Made by a program: the position numbers and the translations under genes. The notes below the pieces were generated by a model. It did no database searches. It worked only from the letters and a program-made list of their open reading frames with translations, and was not told where the DNA came from. Positions 45,998 through 59,484 of a stretch of 64,000 bases of DNA are shown here, one piece after another; the stretch's first letter is position 1; each line of letters begins with the position of its first letter. The stretch is from Meconema thalassinum (Eukaryota; Arthropoda; Insecta; Orthoptera; Tettigoniidae): the NCBI GenBank assembly GCA_946902985.2, contig OX336397.1:184454813-184518812 (forward strand), given 5' to 3'.

Positions 45998-48134
45998 TTA
46001 CGAGTTAATGAATGATTAATTGATTATTATTAGTAATTGATTGATTGATGATTATTATTAGTTAGTGATTGATAGATTGGTGGCGAGGCAGCGATAGCTA
46101 GTATTGTGCCCGTTTAGACCGAAGTCCAACGACCACATTATGCATGTCACCTAAAATCAGTTAGCACCAGACTCAAACATATCTCAGGGCGCCAAACTGG
46201 GTGAAAGAAAACACAAAACTAAATCTAACTTGCATCACTGATTTCCGGTTCGATGAAACAATAAGGATAGAAGGCAGAATATGAAAATACCACAATTTCT
46301 CTAAATCCCATCTTATTTACTTCAAAATTTTAATTGAAAAGAATTGAAAAAATAGCAAATTGAGTGAAAAATAAATTTTCCACACACAAAAACAAAATGG
46401 AAATATCAACACTTAAGAAACACTCCTAAATGGATCGATGACCAAAACGTATTAGTCCATTTGGCCTCGAAAATTATCTAATGAAAACTATATACACTTC
46501 AGGCTTGTTCAGGTAATTAAATGTCCTTCCTGATACCTGTAGTTCGCTATTTACAAAAATTTATTCAACTTTCATTTTCATTTTCCAAGAATAAAAATAT
46601 TTAATCACTGGCACTATTATTTTAAAAGAATGATCGTTTATTCAAATCATTGCAAACGTAAATATTTGACAAACAAACAGCACAAATATTACAGTTTGTT
46701 CGACCTAATCCTTAAGTCAGGATTGTGATAGAAATGTGATCTTCATCAAGATTTATTCGATCATCAATTTTTTAAATACAAATCGCTTGTCACATTTTAT
46801 CCTCTTACTGTCTTTAAATCATATAATTAATCATCATTTCAAATATTATTATCATTTTCAGTCATTGAAAATATTATTCGATTCATTGAAAATATTATTC
46901 GATTCATTATATATTTTACAAACAAATGATTCACCTATTTGTCCTTCATTTCCAAATTATTCATTTCCACAAAATGATAGATTAATTAACAATTCAATTT
47001 ATTGAGTTATGAAGCTCATTAAACATATTAATGCATAACAGCATTATCCTTCAGTAACTTATAAATGATTTTTCACAAGCAAATAATGAACGTAGTATTT
47101 TGCACATAATCATTCTTTCGGTTCAAATTTCCCAATATTGTATTCATTTTGACAAACGGCAAGGCATCGGCAAAGCTAGGGTATGTTTAAATGGAGTCGC
47201 ACTGATAAATAAAATAGGAAAAATTAGACGCGACACGAGATTTTAACTGCAATCTTTGGTGATGATCGTAGACAATAATTGGGGTTTCCCATCAACTGAT
47301 TATTCGTTTTCAATTATTTACTTCAACATTTTTCATTATTATTGGCTGTCTAACCATCCTTATGAGCAGACGCAAACATTATACCACATTTAACTAATAT
47401 GTATTTAGTTCACTACTGGATAACTAAATCACTTGTTTTCTCCACACATATTTTCCTCCATCTAATTTTTTTTACAATAAGCCACAGGCATGTTCCAGTA
47501 GGAAGCTTCACCGCTCCTCCAATATGTTGTATCAATTATATCATCACCTGAAATTCTACTCGTGTCTACCCCTGTTCAAACTAGTCATCGAGTGACTTGA
47601 CCAATATTATTCCTAATTTATATAAACTAAAGAAAAACCCTATGTGATACAGGTTTCTTTTGGACTTTTCGATTGCCTTCCGCGACTACAAATACATGTT
47701 TAATATATTTCTTTTGCAACAGTCTTCCGTTAGATATGAGTGTGCGTTAAACCATTGAAAACTGGATAATAAATCGCATAAGTGAACTGAGGTGTTCAAA
47801 AATTCAACAATTCTCTATTCAGAAGATTGCAAAGCATTTCATAAATCTCAACGCATTATTATGAAAAACATTAAGTATTCAGAAAATATTATTGTTATTA
47901 TTATTAAGAAAAATTATTTTTATAATCATCATTATATTTCCATAACTGGAAATGTGGACTAAAACCACTTGAAATAGCCAAGCTCGAAATCCTTTGATGG
48001 AAAATAACATCCATTTCTCACAAACAAGTGAATCAACACCTAAGATCCTACGGCTGATGACCGCTATGACAAAATAGAACAAATCCTGTTCAAAACTACG
48101 AGATACTGTCCGTAGACTCAAAAGCGAAGAACTA
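45998..48134. other. AT-rich sequence, unidentified, copy 2
   Basis: The counterpart of 18288-20424. No gene was recognised. It contains the 21-bp duplication at 46863-46904. Confidence 0.5.
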
Positions 48135-49793
48135 GTGTTCAAGACACTCCTAAATAAATGCATGATTTGCAAAAAGGAAAGGGAAGAAAAGGTTGAGAGA
48201 TGGAAAGCTTACATAGAGAGTTTGTATAAGGGAAAGGAGATTGAGAATCATGTAATGGAAAGGGAGGAGGAAATTGATGAGGATGCGAAAGGAGATTTAA
48301 TATTGAGATCAGAATTTGATAGAGCTTTGGAAGACTTAAGCAGGAACAAAGCACCAGGCATAGATGATATACCGATTGAGTTGCTACGCTGCATAGGAGA
48401 TGAAGGTCTGATCAGGTTATTTCACTTGGTGTGTAGGATTTATGAGACAGGTGAGGTACCCCCTGATTTCAAGAAGAATGTAATCATCCCTATACCAAAG
48501 AAAGTGGGAGCTGACAGATGTGAAGATTACCGTACAATCAGCTTGATTACTCATGCTTCAAAGATCCTGTCTAGAATAATTTACAAGAGGATTGAAAGCC
48601 AGATAGAAACGGAGTTGGGTGAAGACCAGTTTGGTTTCAGGAGAAATGTAGGAACAAGGAAAGCTGTACTAAGTCTTAGGCTGATTTTAGAAAGTAGAAT
48701 AAGGAAAGATAAGAGAACATTCATGGCTTTTGTAGACTTAGAAAAGGCTTTTGATAACGTTGATTGGACTAAATTGTTTGACATTTTGAAATCAATTGGA
48801 ATAAAGTACAGGGATAGGAGGGTGATATACAATATGTACAGAAACCAGACAGCAGTCATTCGAGTTGAAGGACATGAGAGAGAAGCTGGTATTCAGAAAG
48901 GTGTAAGGCAAGGCTGCAACTTATCACCCATACTTTTCAATCTTTACATTGAACAAGCAATGAAGGAAATTAGAGATAAATTTAAAGTGGGAGTGAAGAT
49001 TCAAGGAGAAATAATTTCAACTCTGAGATTTGCTGATGACATCGTTATCTTGGCCGACAAGCCTGAGGATTTGAATGAGTTTTTGAATGGTATGGACTCC
49101 GTCTTACGGAAAGAATTCATGATGAAAATAAATAAATGTAAAACAAAAATACTGGAATGCAGCCGAAATAAATCAGAAACCTCTATGGAGATCAAATTGG
49201 CAGGTGAAAAGCTGAAGGAAGTAGGAGACTTCTGTTACTTAGGAAGCAGAATAACCAGTGATGGACGAAGCAAAGAGGATATAAAAAGTAGGTTGGCTCA
49301 GGCAAGGAAAGCATTTCTACAAAAAAGGAATCTGCTGACATCGAATATAGATTTAGGTATTAGGAAGTCATTTTTGAAAGCCTTTGTCTGGAGCGTGGCG
49401 CTCTATGGAAGTGAAACTTGGACTATTGGTGCAGCAGAAAAGAGGAGAATTGAAGCATTTGAAATGTGGTGTTACAGGAGAATGATGAAGATCAGATGGG
49501 TAGATAGGGTTACAAACAAAGAGGTATTAAGGCGAGTGGGAGAGGAGAGATGTTTCTGGCGACTGCTAATGAAGAGAAGAGATAGGTTGGTAGGACACAT
49601 ACTAAGACACCCAGGAATAGCAAGCTTAGTTATGGAAGGAAGGGTCGAGGACAAAAACTGTAGGGGTAGACCAAGGTTAGAATATGTTAAACAGATTGCC
49701 TCCGATGTAGGGTGTCGGAGCTATGTAGAGATGAAACGATTAGCTCAGGACAGGGAGGCATGCAGAGCTGCATCAAACCAGTCAAAAGACTGA
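48135..49793 (+). CDS. RTE-type LINE reverse transcriptase, 552 codons, 5'-truncated, copy 2
   Basis: Also fully open. It differs from copy 1 by Gly to Ser, Leu to Met, Glu to Asp and Phe to Ile. I noticed no silent difference between the two ORFs, which suggests drift and not selection since amplification. Confidence 0.88.
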   Translation: MFKTLLNKCMICKKEREEKVERWKAYIESLYKGKEIENHVMEREEEIDEDAKGDLILRSEFDRALEDLSRNKAPGIDDIPIELLRCIGDEGLIRLFHLVCRIYETGEVPPDFKKNVIIPIPKKVGADRCEDYRTISLITHASKILSRIIYKRIESQIETELGEDQFGFRRNVGTRKAVLSLRLILESRIRKDKRTFMAFVDLEKAFDNVDWTKLFDILKSIGIKYRDRRVIYNMYRNQTAVIRVEGHEREAGIQKGVRQGCNLSPILFNLYIEQAMKEIRDKFKVGVKIQGEIISTLRFADDIVILADKPEDLNEFLNGMDSVLRKEFMMKINKCKTKILECSRNKSETSMEIKLAGEKLKEVGDFCYLGSRITSDGRSKEDIKSRLAQARKAFLQKRNLLTSNIDLGIRKSFLKAFVWSVALYGSETWTIGAAEKRRIEAFEMWCYRRMMKIRWVDRVTNKEVLRRVGEERCFWRLLMKRRDRLVGHILRHPGIASLVMEGRVEDKNCRGRPRLEYVKQIASDVGCRSYVEMKRLAQDREACRAASNQSKD

Positions 49794-50002
49794 AGACTCA
49801 AACACATTATGATAATGGCGCTTACGTTTTTCTTCAATTACAACTGTGTAAATTCAAACAGAGCTTCGTCAGTATTCAAGCAGTTAGTTCGACCACTTAG
49901 ACGATAGATGACGTTAGTATTCAGTTTTTCGAAAATTGTCGCTTACCCGGTTGATGCATAACACCGTCCAATTGTGGCAAAATTACACCGTGAATAGCTT
50001 AA

Positions 50003-50451
50003 GGAAAAATACTTTTAATTCCCCATATTCCGATAGATTTGCCATTCCAGTGTGCAAGAGTGCAGTTCCCATTTCAAAAAATATTCGCAATTTCTATTAA
50101 CAAAGCGCAATGACACACACTTAACAGCAGCAGGTGTACATTTAGACAAAACCATTTTTTTCCCATGAACAACTGTATGTGGCCTGCTCACGAGTATCCG
50201 GACAACAAAATCGTTATGTCTCAGCAGAAGATGGCAGTTCATATAAGGTAACATCATACCCTGTGGACTTTCTCAAACCTATGAAAGTCCCACTTTGCTG
50301 CTCATATCAATACACTGTATGTATTAGAATTTTCAGAATTAGAATGGACCCACCTGTAGCCGCGATTGATGTGATAGAACAGACCAATTTTCAGCAATAA
50401 TGCTTCGTCCCCATTGTCTTCATCGCGAGCGAAACCGCGGGTACCTGCTAG
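50003..50451 (+). pseudogene. Helitron 3' end, copy 2
   Basis: The counterpart of 22293-22741, with CTAG at 50448-50451. Confidence 0.75.
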
Positions 50452-50499
50452 TAAAATATATGCCCCACCCTTTTCTTTTTGTACCAGACTGTACCTCTC

Positions 50500-50720
50500 C
50501 GCGCGCACCTGACTGTACCTCGCGTTCGGTTTCTTTCCGATATTTCTCGAACCAATTGTCGGGGATGATCGTGTAAGGTGTCAAATTACTTGGAATGAAG
50601 CCCCCTTTCCCACGGATGATTTATTTTTACAAATTTGTGCAAAGGGCGTAACTACACGGGAGGGACCCATTTTATTTGTGTGCGAATTTTCCGCGCTGCG
50701 TGCTCGTGACTATTTGTGAG
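50500..50720 (+). repeat. R repeat copy, unit 2
   Basis: The counterpart of 22790-23010, with two private substitutions. Confidence 0.55.
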
Positions 50721-50847
50721 ACTCTGGCGGGCTTTTCAAATTATTATATTTAAGTTATTGACTGAGTTATTTATTTATTTCATGATTGTTATTATATATT
50801 AATTTGTTCTTTTAATACGTATTTAATTTTATTTATTAGATGTTACT

Positions 50848-50870
50848 ATTATTATTATTATTATTATTAT
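50848..50870 (+). repeat. (ATT)n microsatellite, 23 bp
   Basis: Seven repeats shorter than in copy 1. Confidence 0.95.
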
Positions 50871-50945
50871 GTGAGCAACAAGAATTTTACCCCAAAGAGC
50901 ATGACGCCAGCCACGGTGATCGTGCCTGACTTTTATTGATTTCCC

Positions 50946-51356
50946 AGCTTGCCACGGTGGGTGAGTGGTTAACGTGCCGGACTACCAACCCCAAGCTTCC
51001 AGGTTCGCTCCTGGCCGTGGTAATTGATTTTTCAAAGGCGACGAAAATAACGACATAAATGTCATACGTTGTTGGAATGCTAAAGAACCCATTTGAATTC
51101 AGTAGGCCGTGTTCATAATTACAAAATTAATCTCGGGATTTTCCGCCAACACAAAGTTCCTCTAATCTCTACTAGAAAGCGCTATAGTGTCAAGGAACTT
51201 AGATATCTAACCTCTTTGGCTTTCATAGCGTTCCAAGGAACGACGAAATTCGACATAAAAGCTGCCCTCTGGGTGTCAAATAACAAAGATTGCACCCGGC
51301 CACCGAGGCCATACGATATTATTATTATTAATATTATTATTATTATTATTATTATT
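50946..51356 (+). mobile_element. SINE A, second copy, unit 2
   Basis: The 11-bp duplication flanks it at 50935-50945 and 51357-51367. Its (ATT)n tail is 9 bp shorter than in copy 1 and has an 'aat' interruption. Confidence 0.92.
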
Positions 51357-51434
51357 ATTGATTTCCCTCGAAGCGATAATGCTAGAACGTCATGCAAGGG
51401 ATCGAATTGAACGACATGACGTTATCTTTGCAGT

Positions 51435-51785
51435 GGGCAGATAATTTCCAAAGGGCCTAACTACACATTTTAAATATTTTGGTTTTTATTTTTTTATTTT
51501 GTTATTTCATGTTTTATTATTATTTTTATCCAATTTTTATTCTTTATTTTAAAATTTTAGATTTTGGCTAAAGGGCATAATGGATACATGTTATTATTAT
51601 TTGGTAATTATTATTGATTTTTAGTGGTAGCTAGCCCAAGAGGCTACCTGAGCTGTAATTTTCACTTATCTGTTTTTATTGTTTGATTTTTGCCAGTAGA
51701 GCGTAACTGGTACATTTTTAGCTAATTATTTATTTATTTAATTGAGCTGTAGTGATAGCTATCTCAACATGGATATACCCCTAAG
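51435..51785 (+). repeat. Diverged R-like motif series, unit 2
   Basis: The counterpart of 23755-24105. Confidence 0.4.
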
Positions 51786-51895
51786 CGGGAAGAGGAAGAG
51801 GGATGGCTAGAAGTTCTATCTCACCCGTGGCCGAGATGGATAAAGCATAAATAAAACATAATAGGCTATCACACGTTTTTAAGTATGCCTGACTT

Positions 51896-54800
51896 CTAAA
51901 GGCGAGTTCTTAGATGACTATATAGCCCAATCCTGGAAACACGAACTCTCCCACAGTAGCGACACACGTTGTTCGGAGCAGACACTGGCTCTTGAGGGTT
52001 GATCCTCACGCTCTTGCCTTGCATTGTACTTCTCAGTCTCAGATCTTCGCCAATGTTGTTCGAAACATAGTGGACCTTGGTGGACAAAGCGACACCATAC
52101 CTGACGATTTGATGCCGTAGTCTCGCATTTATTCGTGTCGATTTGGCATTTGGTAAAATTGTATTTTAGGACGATGTTGAAGCGTTTCCTTTGCCCTCCT
52201 TGCTTTCTCTGTCCAATCTGCAACTGACAGTACATAATTTGTTTTGGGAGACATCGTTAAGGCATTCAAACAACATGTGCTGCCCATCGAAGCTGATGCT
52301 TAATTATCATAGCCTCAATGCTGGTAGTATTCGCTTCCTCCAAGACACTGATATTGGTGCGTCGGTCCGAGAATTCTCCTCATACAACGCTGATGGTAAC
52401 TTTTCAAACTCCTTAAGTGCTTTCTGTAGGTAGTCCAGGTTTCGCAACATTAGAACAGAGAAGGTATTACAACAGCTTGGCACACATGCAATTTGGTTGG
52501 AGTACTGATATCATGGTTGTCAAACACCCTTTTTCGTAGACGCCCAAACGCTGCACTAGCACATCTAAGGCGATATTGTATTTCATCATCAATGTTAGCA
52601 TTTGCTGAGAGATGACTCTCCAGGTAAGGGAAGTGTTCAATGTATTTTATATTGTTCCCTTTGATCATAATGGGAAAACAAGCAGCTTTACAGTTGGACG
52701 TAGCAGGTTGATGCATAATTTGCGTTTTACTGGTGTTTATTTCCAGACCTGTGCACTTATACGCGTCTTTAAAAGCATTCAGAGCAGCCGCTAGAGCTTC
52801 CTGCGAGTTTGCCAATATAACATTATCGTCAGCACATTGGAGTTCGAGAACGGAACCTGTCGATACCTTTATCTTTGCTCGCAGTCGGTTAAGATTGAAT
52901 AATCCTCCGCCATTCCTGTAATATCTACACCATTCGGAACTTTACTTTGATCAGATGAAGCATAGCGCCAACAAAAACTAAATAAAAATAATGTTGGGCC
53001 GATCACACATCCTTGCTTGACACGTGTTGTGATCTTAAAGGGTTCTCCAGGCCCATTACTGTTAAGAACTGAGCCCTTCATATTCTCATGGAGTATTCTA
53101 ATAATCTGAATGAATTTTGGAGGACATCCAATTCGAGCTAGGGTTTTCCAAAGAGCTTCTCTATTGACTGAATCGAAAGCCTTGATTATATAAATGAAGA
53201 CCATATTTAGAGGGCGATTTTGTTCTCTACTTTTTTCTGGCATCTGTCCAGCACAGAAGATCATATCAGTTGTTCCTCGATTGGGTCTAAATTCACATTG
53301 AGTTTCAGGCAGTGATTCTTCAGCCAAAGGCTTAATACGATTGGACAGGATTCTGGCAAGAATTTTTCCAGCTATAGAAAGCAGGGATATTCCACGATAG
53401 TTGCTACATTGAGCAATGTCACCCTTCTTAAAGATTACTACTATCTAGGCATCCATGAGATCATCTGGGATCGTTTCTGTTTTCCATAACTTGCCAATGA
53501 GCTTGTGAGTGTGGTGAACTAGTACTGTGCCCCCATCTTTAAATAGTTCAGCTGGAATCCCATCTATGTCTGCTGCAATATTATTCTTGAGTTCATTACC
53601 AGCAATTTCAACTGCTAGTAGGGAGGGACTTCCATCAAGCTGTTTTTGCGGAATTTTGCTTAAAATGTTATCATTGACGTGGGTATCCCTGTTGAGTAGT
53701 TCGTCAAAATGTTCCCTCCAGAGGGAGTTCCTTGAAGAAGTGCCTCGGCGAAGTTAAGCATCATCTTTCGATTTTAGAGGATTTACGGCGTGACGGAATG
53801 GTCCATAAATATATGTTGTTGCACTGAAGAAAGCATGTGTATTATTGGTATCAGCTAGAAACTGCATTTCATGTGATTTTGATGACCACCAAAGGTTTTT
53901 CATCCCATTTTCATAACCACCCAGTTTATTACAAATCATGGTCGCCTCAAATCCTATCTTCATCAAATGACCATTATTGATTCACCAATTTGCAGCTGCC
54001 AGGAAAATTCTCCACAGACGGCTCGTCACCTGTTAACTGAACGCACCACGTACTCGGGAGTACGACCAGCTGTACTACGATCATTACCACTGCAAACTAT
54101 TATGAAATACCACTTGAATTCTGTCGAAATAACAGAATTTATAAAAAAAAAACTTCCACTCACTTCAATAATTAATTCATTTTAATGTTTGCATTTAAAA
54201 CTGTAAATATCTCGTGATATAGCTGTAGGTGAAACACGGGTTGTAACTATATTAAGGAAAAATAAAAATAAAGGTTTTTCATTGCTCGAGTTCTCTTTTG
54301 GACTTCAGCCTTGGCTTCTTGAAAAAGTTGTCTTTTGGACGCAGATTTAGGGTTATTTGTCCATGCATTGAGCGCTTTCCTCTTCTCATCTATAGGAAAT
54401 TGAATTTCTTGTTTATTTTCATCAAACCAGTCTTGATGCCTTTTCTCAGCAAAGTCAGCTGACTCTTCGCAGGCTGAGAGTACTGCTGATTTAAACATTT
54501 GCCTGTGTTCTTCTATGTTTTCTGGACAATAATCAGGCAGCTTTTCACCAAGAAGTTTATGTAACTTTGATTTAACATTATCGTCCTTAAGAAGTTCGAG
54601 CTTACGAGCTTTCCCTGATTTCTGAATTTCTGGGAAATTCACAGAGCCAAAACAGATCGGATCAGTCGGTGATCAGTCCAACAGTCATCAGCACTTGTCA
54701 GAGCTCTTGTGATGAGTACATCACGCTGATCTCGGGCACGCACTATCACATAATCAATTAGATGCCACTGTTTTGATCTTGAATGTTGCCCTGATGTCTT

Positions 54801-55340
54801 AAATTTGTCCTACAGTCAGAAGAATGTATTTATAATGACAAGGTTATATTCAGAACATTTGGTTATGATTGATGTTTCCAACACTTTATTTCCCAATTAC
54901 ACCTGTCCTCAGTGTTGAGTCCATGCCAACATGGGCATTGAAATCCCCGAGGAGAATGATTTTATCAGACTGTGGTATATTTTTCAGAAGCTCGTCTACT
55001 TATAGTTGGGAGCAGAATTTTCCTTTTTGCTCCTCTTCAGAGGTGAGAGTTGGAGCATATGTGCTTATTATAGTTGCTCTTTGATTATTACTGAGCTTGA
55101 GGGTTGGGTCATAAGCTTTTCATTTACACCAAATGGGAGCTCAACAAGTTCATTCTTATTGGCAAAACCAACCCCATGAATACGTGGTTCATTTGCCTCT
55201 TTCCCCTTCCAAAAGAAGGTGTAGTATCCTGCATGTTCCATCAAAATTGTCCTTCATTTGCGAGTCTCGTTTCACTGGGTGCAGCAATATCAGTTCACGA
55301 GCAACAATTGCTGTTCGTCTTTGTGGTCGGTTTTCTGTGT
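51896..55340 (-). pseudogene. Decayed LINE: APE endonuclease, RT and terminal zinc finger, copy 2
   Basis: It has the same reading-frame breaks as 24216-27659. The catalytic box again reads CADD, so this change predates amplification. It is one base longer because of an extra A near 54150. Confidence 0.88.
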
Positions 55341-55342
55341 TA

Positions 55343-55491
55343 GTGTATGTTACCGCCAGACTTTTTCCGATATTTCCCGAACCCATGATCGGAGATGGTC
55401 ATGCGACAACCCACGTTACACGGGATGAATCCCCCTTACTCATGGACCACTTATTTTGGTTGATTTATACCAAACAAATACCGACAGTAGT
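55343..55491 (+). repeat. R repeat copy spanning the unit 2/3 boundary
   Basis: The counterpart of 27662-27810. Confidence 0.5.
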
Positions 55492-55796
55492 GGCTACGCT
55501 GGCTAAAGCGCAGCGTTAGGCCATGAGGCCAAGCTCTCTGCTGACTCGGTAGACACGTGTGTTCGAGCCCCTCCGTCGGCTGTCCTTGAAATTGTTTCCG
55601 TGGTTTCCCCATTTTCAACACCACGCAAATGCTGGGACGGTACCTTCTGACAGGCCACGGCTGCTTCCTTCCACATCCTTGCCTAGTTTCATTCATCTTC
55701 ATCCATTCCATCTCTCATCCTGACGCGCAGGTCGCCCACGGGCGTCGACTAGAAAGACCTGCACTCGGCCTCTCAGTAGGCCACACGAAAAAAAAA
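55492..55796 (+). mobile_element. SINE B, copy 3
   Basis: As at 97-401, with nine A residues in the tail. Confidence 0.7.
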
Positions 55797-56169
55797 CTAT
55801 TTGGTCATCGGCACATGATTTTTTGGGAATGAATAACGATACGAATATGTATGTGGGCTCATTTTACTTGGATCGAACCCCAGTTTTCCGTGGAATGTTT
55901 CTTCTTAATTCGCCCAAAGGACCTAACTGCTTCGGAGGCACTACTTTATTTGAAAACGACTGTACCTTACCGTTCGGCTTTTTCCCGTCTCACGTACCGA
56001 TTATTTGAGGAAGTCGTGTAAGGGGTTATTTTACTCGGAATGAAGCTCCCCTTTCCTATGGATTAGTAATTTCCCCAAATTTAGCCAACGGACCTAAACT
56101 AGTAGGTTATTTTTATTAGGTAATTATTTATTTGATTGAGCAGTAGCAGTAGCTATCACAAGAGGGTAC
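55797..56169 (+). repeat. Two R repeat copies, unit 3
   Basis: The counterpart of 402-774. C at 55842 is shared with unit 2. Confidence 0.5.
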
Positions 56170-56646
56170 TGTACGCGTATTGGCAGTCGAGAAATATTCT
56201 ATCTTCAGAAAGTTTTCTAAGTTAACCAATGATAATTTAAACGGAGTATGGAATAGAGCTACAAGCAGGTTTAGACACCTAGCACAGTTAGCCAAGTTAA
56301 TTGAGCCAACCAATCAGGTAACTTCCAGCCACTTGCATGTCAGGACAGCTCGGAAAAAGTCAAGTATTGTTTGACAGCACGAAGGTAGCCGAGGACTTCC
56401 GATCTCGTGAGCCAGCAAGCCAAAGACACGCGAATGGAGGGTGACGGCAAGCTAGAAGTAGGGGAACACACGTCAGACGCGTGGCGATCATGGCCAATCA
56501 AAAGAGGCGTTACTATGAAGAAAGCAATTAGCGCAATTAACATATCTTATTACCAGCGAGATATTAACACTTAATAACATCAAAAAAGTTAATTCATAAC
56601 TAAGAAGTATTTATATATCATTGCAGCTAATTAAATGCTCAAATAG
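56170..56646 (+). repeat. Gypsy 5' LTR, copy 3
   Basis: Matches 775-1251, with private changes near 56390 and 56516. The candidate primer-binding site lies at 56701-56720. The leader to the gag start (56647-57376) has no gene. Confidence 0.9.
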
Positions 56647-57376
56647 TGATTTTAGTCCCACAGTTGAGAGCCTAGTGATATGAATGGCCTCGTAACGATT
56701 TGGGGGCATTCGAGAGTGATCCCTAAATGGTTAGCCAGTATGTTAAATTAGCAATTCCAATGTGAATAACTAGAGATTATAGTTATGGTGCAGGGTGGAA
56801 TCAAGGTTGAAGGTAGATGCATTTTAGAACCTTGACCTTAGAATACATTTTTTAATAGTTACACGAGAGTATTGGAAAATCGATGGAAGACTAAAAATTT
56901 GGTAATAATAGTCAACCAACGGTTACCGAGGTTAGAATGGATTTATGAAAGAAATCTAACCTGAAATGTTAAATATGTTTTGTATAGTGAAAAGAAAAGA
57001 CTAGACCGAGGTCTAACCTAAGGAAGGTTATGGCTAGATATAATTTTATTTGATTTACCGGTTGTATGACTATTTTGAGGTCATAAGTAAAGTAAAACTA
57101 ATATGGTAAATTAGAATTGCTGTTTTTTTCTTGTTAGACCGTTGGCTACAAGAGATAATGAGTCATCTAGGGAAGACGGATATAAATCCGTAATTTATAA
57201 GGTCAGTTATTTGTAATTTGAGGGTAATTCGAGAAGTAAAACTTTAAAATCTCCTTATTTTATTTGTAGTGGTATAAATGGTAGTTGTTTCGGATATTCT
57301 CGATTGTTGTCATAGTGATTGTTCCCTATTCTCAAGAAAGAAGAAACTGCCAGGTGACCTGGAAACTATTAGGGCA

Positions 57377-59484
57377 ATGTTTGCCACATTGTAAGAGACT
57401 CAGGGCAAGCTAGATAAAGACTTGGAGGCCCTACACCAAGCTACCCACCAAAATCAGAAATGTGTAGAACAAGAAATTGAGAAATATTCAGAAGAAATCA
57501 GGAGAGAGGCTAAGGCAGCTACAGATAGGTTAGCTAGGGAATGCCAGAATAGTGCAACTGAACCTCGAAGAAGGTTAGCTGAAACACAAGCGACAGAAGC
57601 TAATTCCCAAGTAACTTTAGCTAATGATCAAACAACATTAGCCACTTTACAAACTCAACCTACAGAGACCAAAAGCACTTTAGCTACTCTAGAAACTTGG
57701 TCTAATGCTACCCAGAATACCTTAGCTAGAACCCGAACATCCTTAGCAACTTTAGAAATTAAATCTGAGGACACTAGTAAGAAACTTACAGATTTACAGA
57801 ATGGCATAACCCTCCAATTAGGTAAGTTCCAATCTGAAAATCTAGCTATAAGCTCCAACCTGGATGAGTTGAAAACAACTGTGGCTAAGCTACAAATACA
57901 GGTGAATCAGAAGGTTGATCTTGTAAAGGCTGATATTGAAATTGATATGAAGGGCATTGTCGATAAAAGTGTTGATAAACTTAAGAATGAATTAATTGAA
58001 GCATCAGGTCATACTGTGAAACGTTTAGAGGATGAGTTCTCTAAGAAATTAGTTATGTCAAAACATCGTGTCAATAAAGACATTACTGAGGTAAGAGAAG
58101 ATTTCGCTAGGAGAATTCAATGTCTACAGTCATAACAACTTTTTGATATAGAACCAAATTTAGATGATACGATTAAACAACATGTTAGTTCGGAGATAGA
58201 CAATAAAATCTCAAATTTATGCAGCGAAATCGAATCAATTAGGAATCGGTTAAGCAGAGTCACAATTGGTAATTGTAACAAAATGGAGGATACGAATAAA
58301 TGTCAGACTATCGAAATTAATAACGGTAATGATGAATTGACACCAGACCGAGTAGAAGAAGGAAATTTTAGAGAAGAACGGGAAAGACAGCAAGAACGAA
58401 TCGATAGATTAGAGGACGTACTCTATAATTTAAGAAGACAGGATGTACCGCCGGTTACAAGTAATCAGTTGCGATTCTCAACGCCTAACGAGAATCTATT
58501 AAGAGTAAATACTATATGGAGTACTCCCAATGTCATGTTAATTCGTAATATAGAAGAAACCTTGAACTTTTTCAGGGAATTATGGTATTAACCCGATAGA
58601 ATTTATAAATGACATTTCTGAATATTTTCTGGGAAATAACGTTCCAGAGGAGAGGAAATTAAGGATGGTGAGCGATATCTCACTTCAAACTTGCTTCAGT
58701 GGTACAGGGATTTCCGATGGACATTTAGGTCTTATGAGGACTTTGCCGATGCCGATTTTGGTCGTTGGACGAGCAGCAGAATTTAAGGGCAGAGGCGTAT
58801 TCGCGAAAGTATGCTAGTTCACATCCCACACGTTACGCTAGCTACTTTACCACACAGTTAGCCTGTCTAAAATATTTACAGCCACCACTATCTGACGTAG
58901 AACTGATACAAACTAAATCCCGACAGTTACCAGTGGATGTGAGAAGAAATATTATATCAACCGGAGTATCAAATCTACAGGCAAAGGATGAACTACTTCG
59001 TAAACTGGATTATACATCAAGTACATCGAATCCAAGTTTCCGTAGTCCCAGAACGGACCATCGTGAAGTAAACACCATAATGATAGATGAAATGCAGCAG
59101 ACAGAGGAAGAAATTGTCAGAAATAATCATGGAGGAGGACCTATGAGAAATGGTTATACTCCAAGACAAAGAAATGATTATCAGAACCGCAGATAACAAA
59201 ATGTTAGGCCATATGAGAGATATTCGCGTAACAATGAACAGAATTGAAGGTCTGGATACCAGTATAATAATGCATATCACCGAAGTAATTATTACCAGAG
59301 AGGTAATAACAATAATTATAACCAGGGATATTCGCGTTATAAAAATTGTAATGACGAGAATTATAATCGCCAAAATAACCAGAGAAACCAGCATAATCAA
59401 AATTACGATATTAATAGACGTGAAGACGATCGAGGAACAGGAGAAAATAGGCCTAGGCAAGAGACAAGAGAACAGAGGAAATAG
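57377..59484 (+). pseudogene. gag: Gypsy gag, decayed, copy 3
   Basis: It shares the stops and shifts of copies 1 and 2. Private residue changes include Ala to Asp near 57628, Ser to Ala near 58106 and Val to Leu near 58430. Confidence 0.75.

Larger units (their letters stand above)
27715..55395. repeat. Macro-tandem repeat, copy 2 (27,681 bp)
   Basis: This is the second full unit, 33 bp shorter than copy 1. The main length differences are one AATC repeat fewer at the LINE tail (33045-33071), two extra bases in the integrase (near 39143), 21 bp fewer in the (ATT)n at 50848-50870 and 9 bp fewer in the SINE tail ending at 51356. It has its own private substitutions, so it is not a verbatim copy of unit 1. 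Confidence 0.97.
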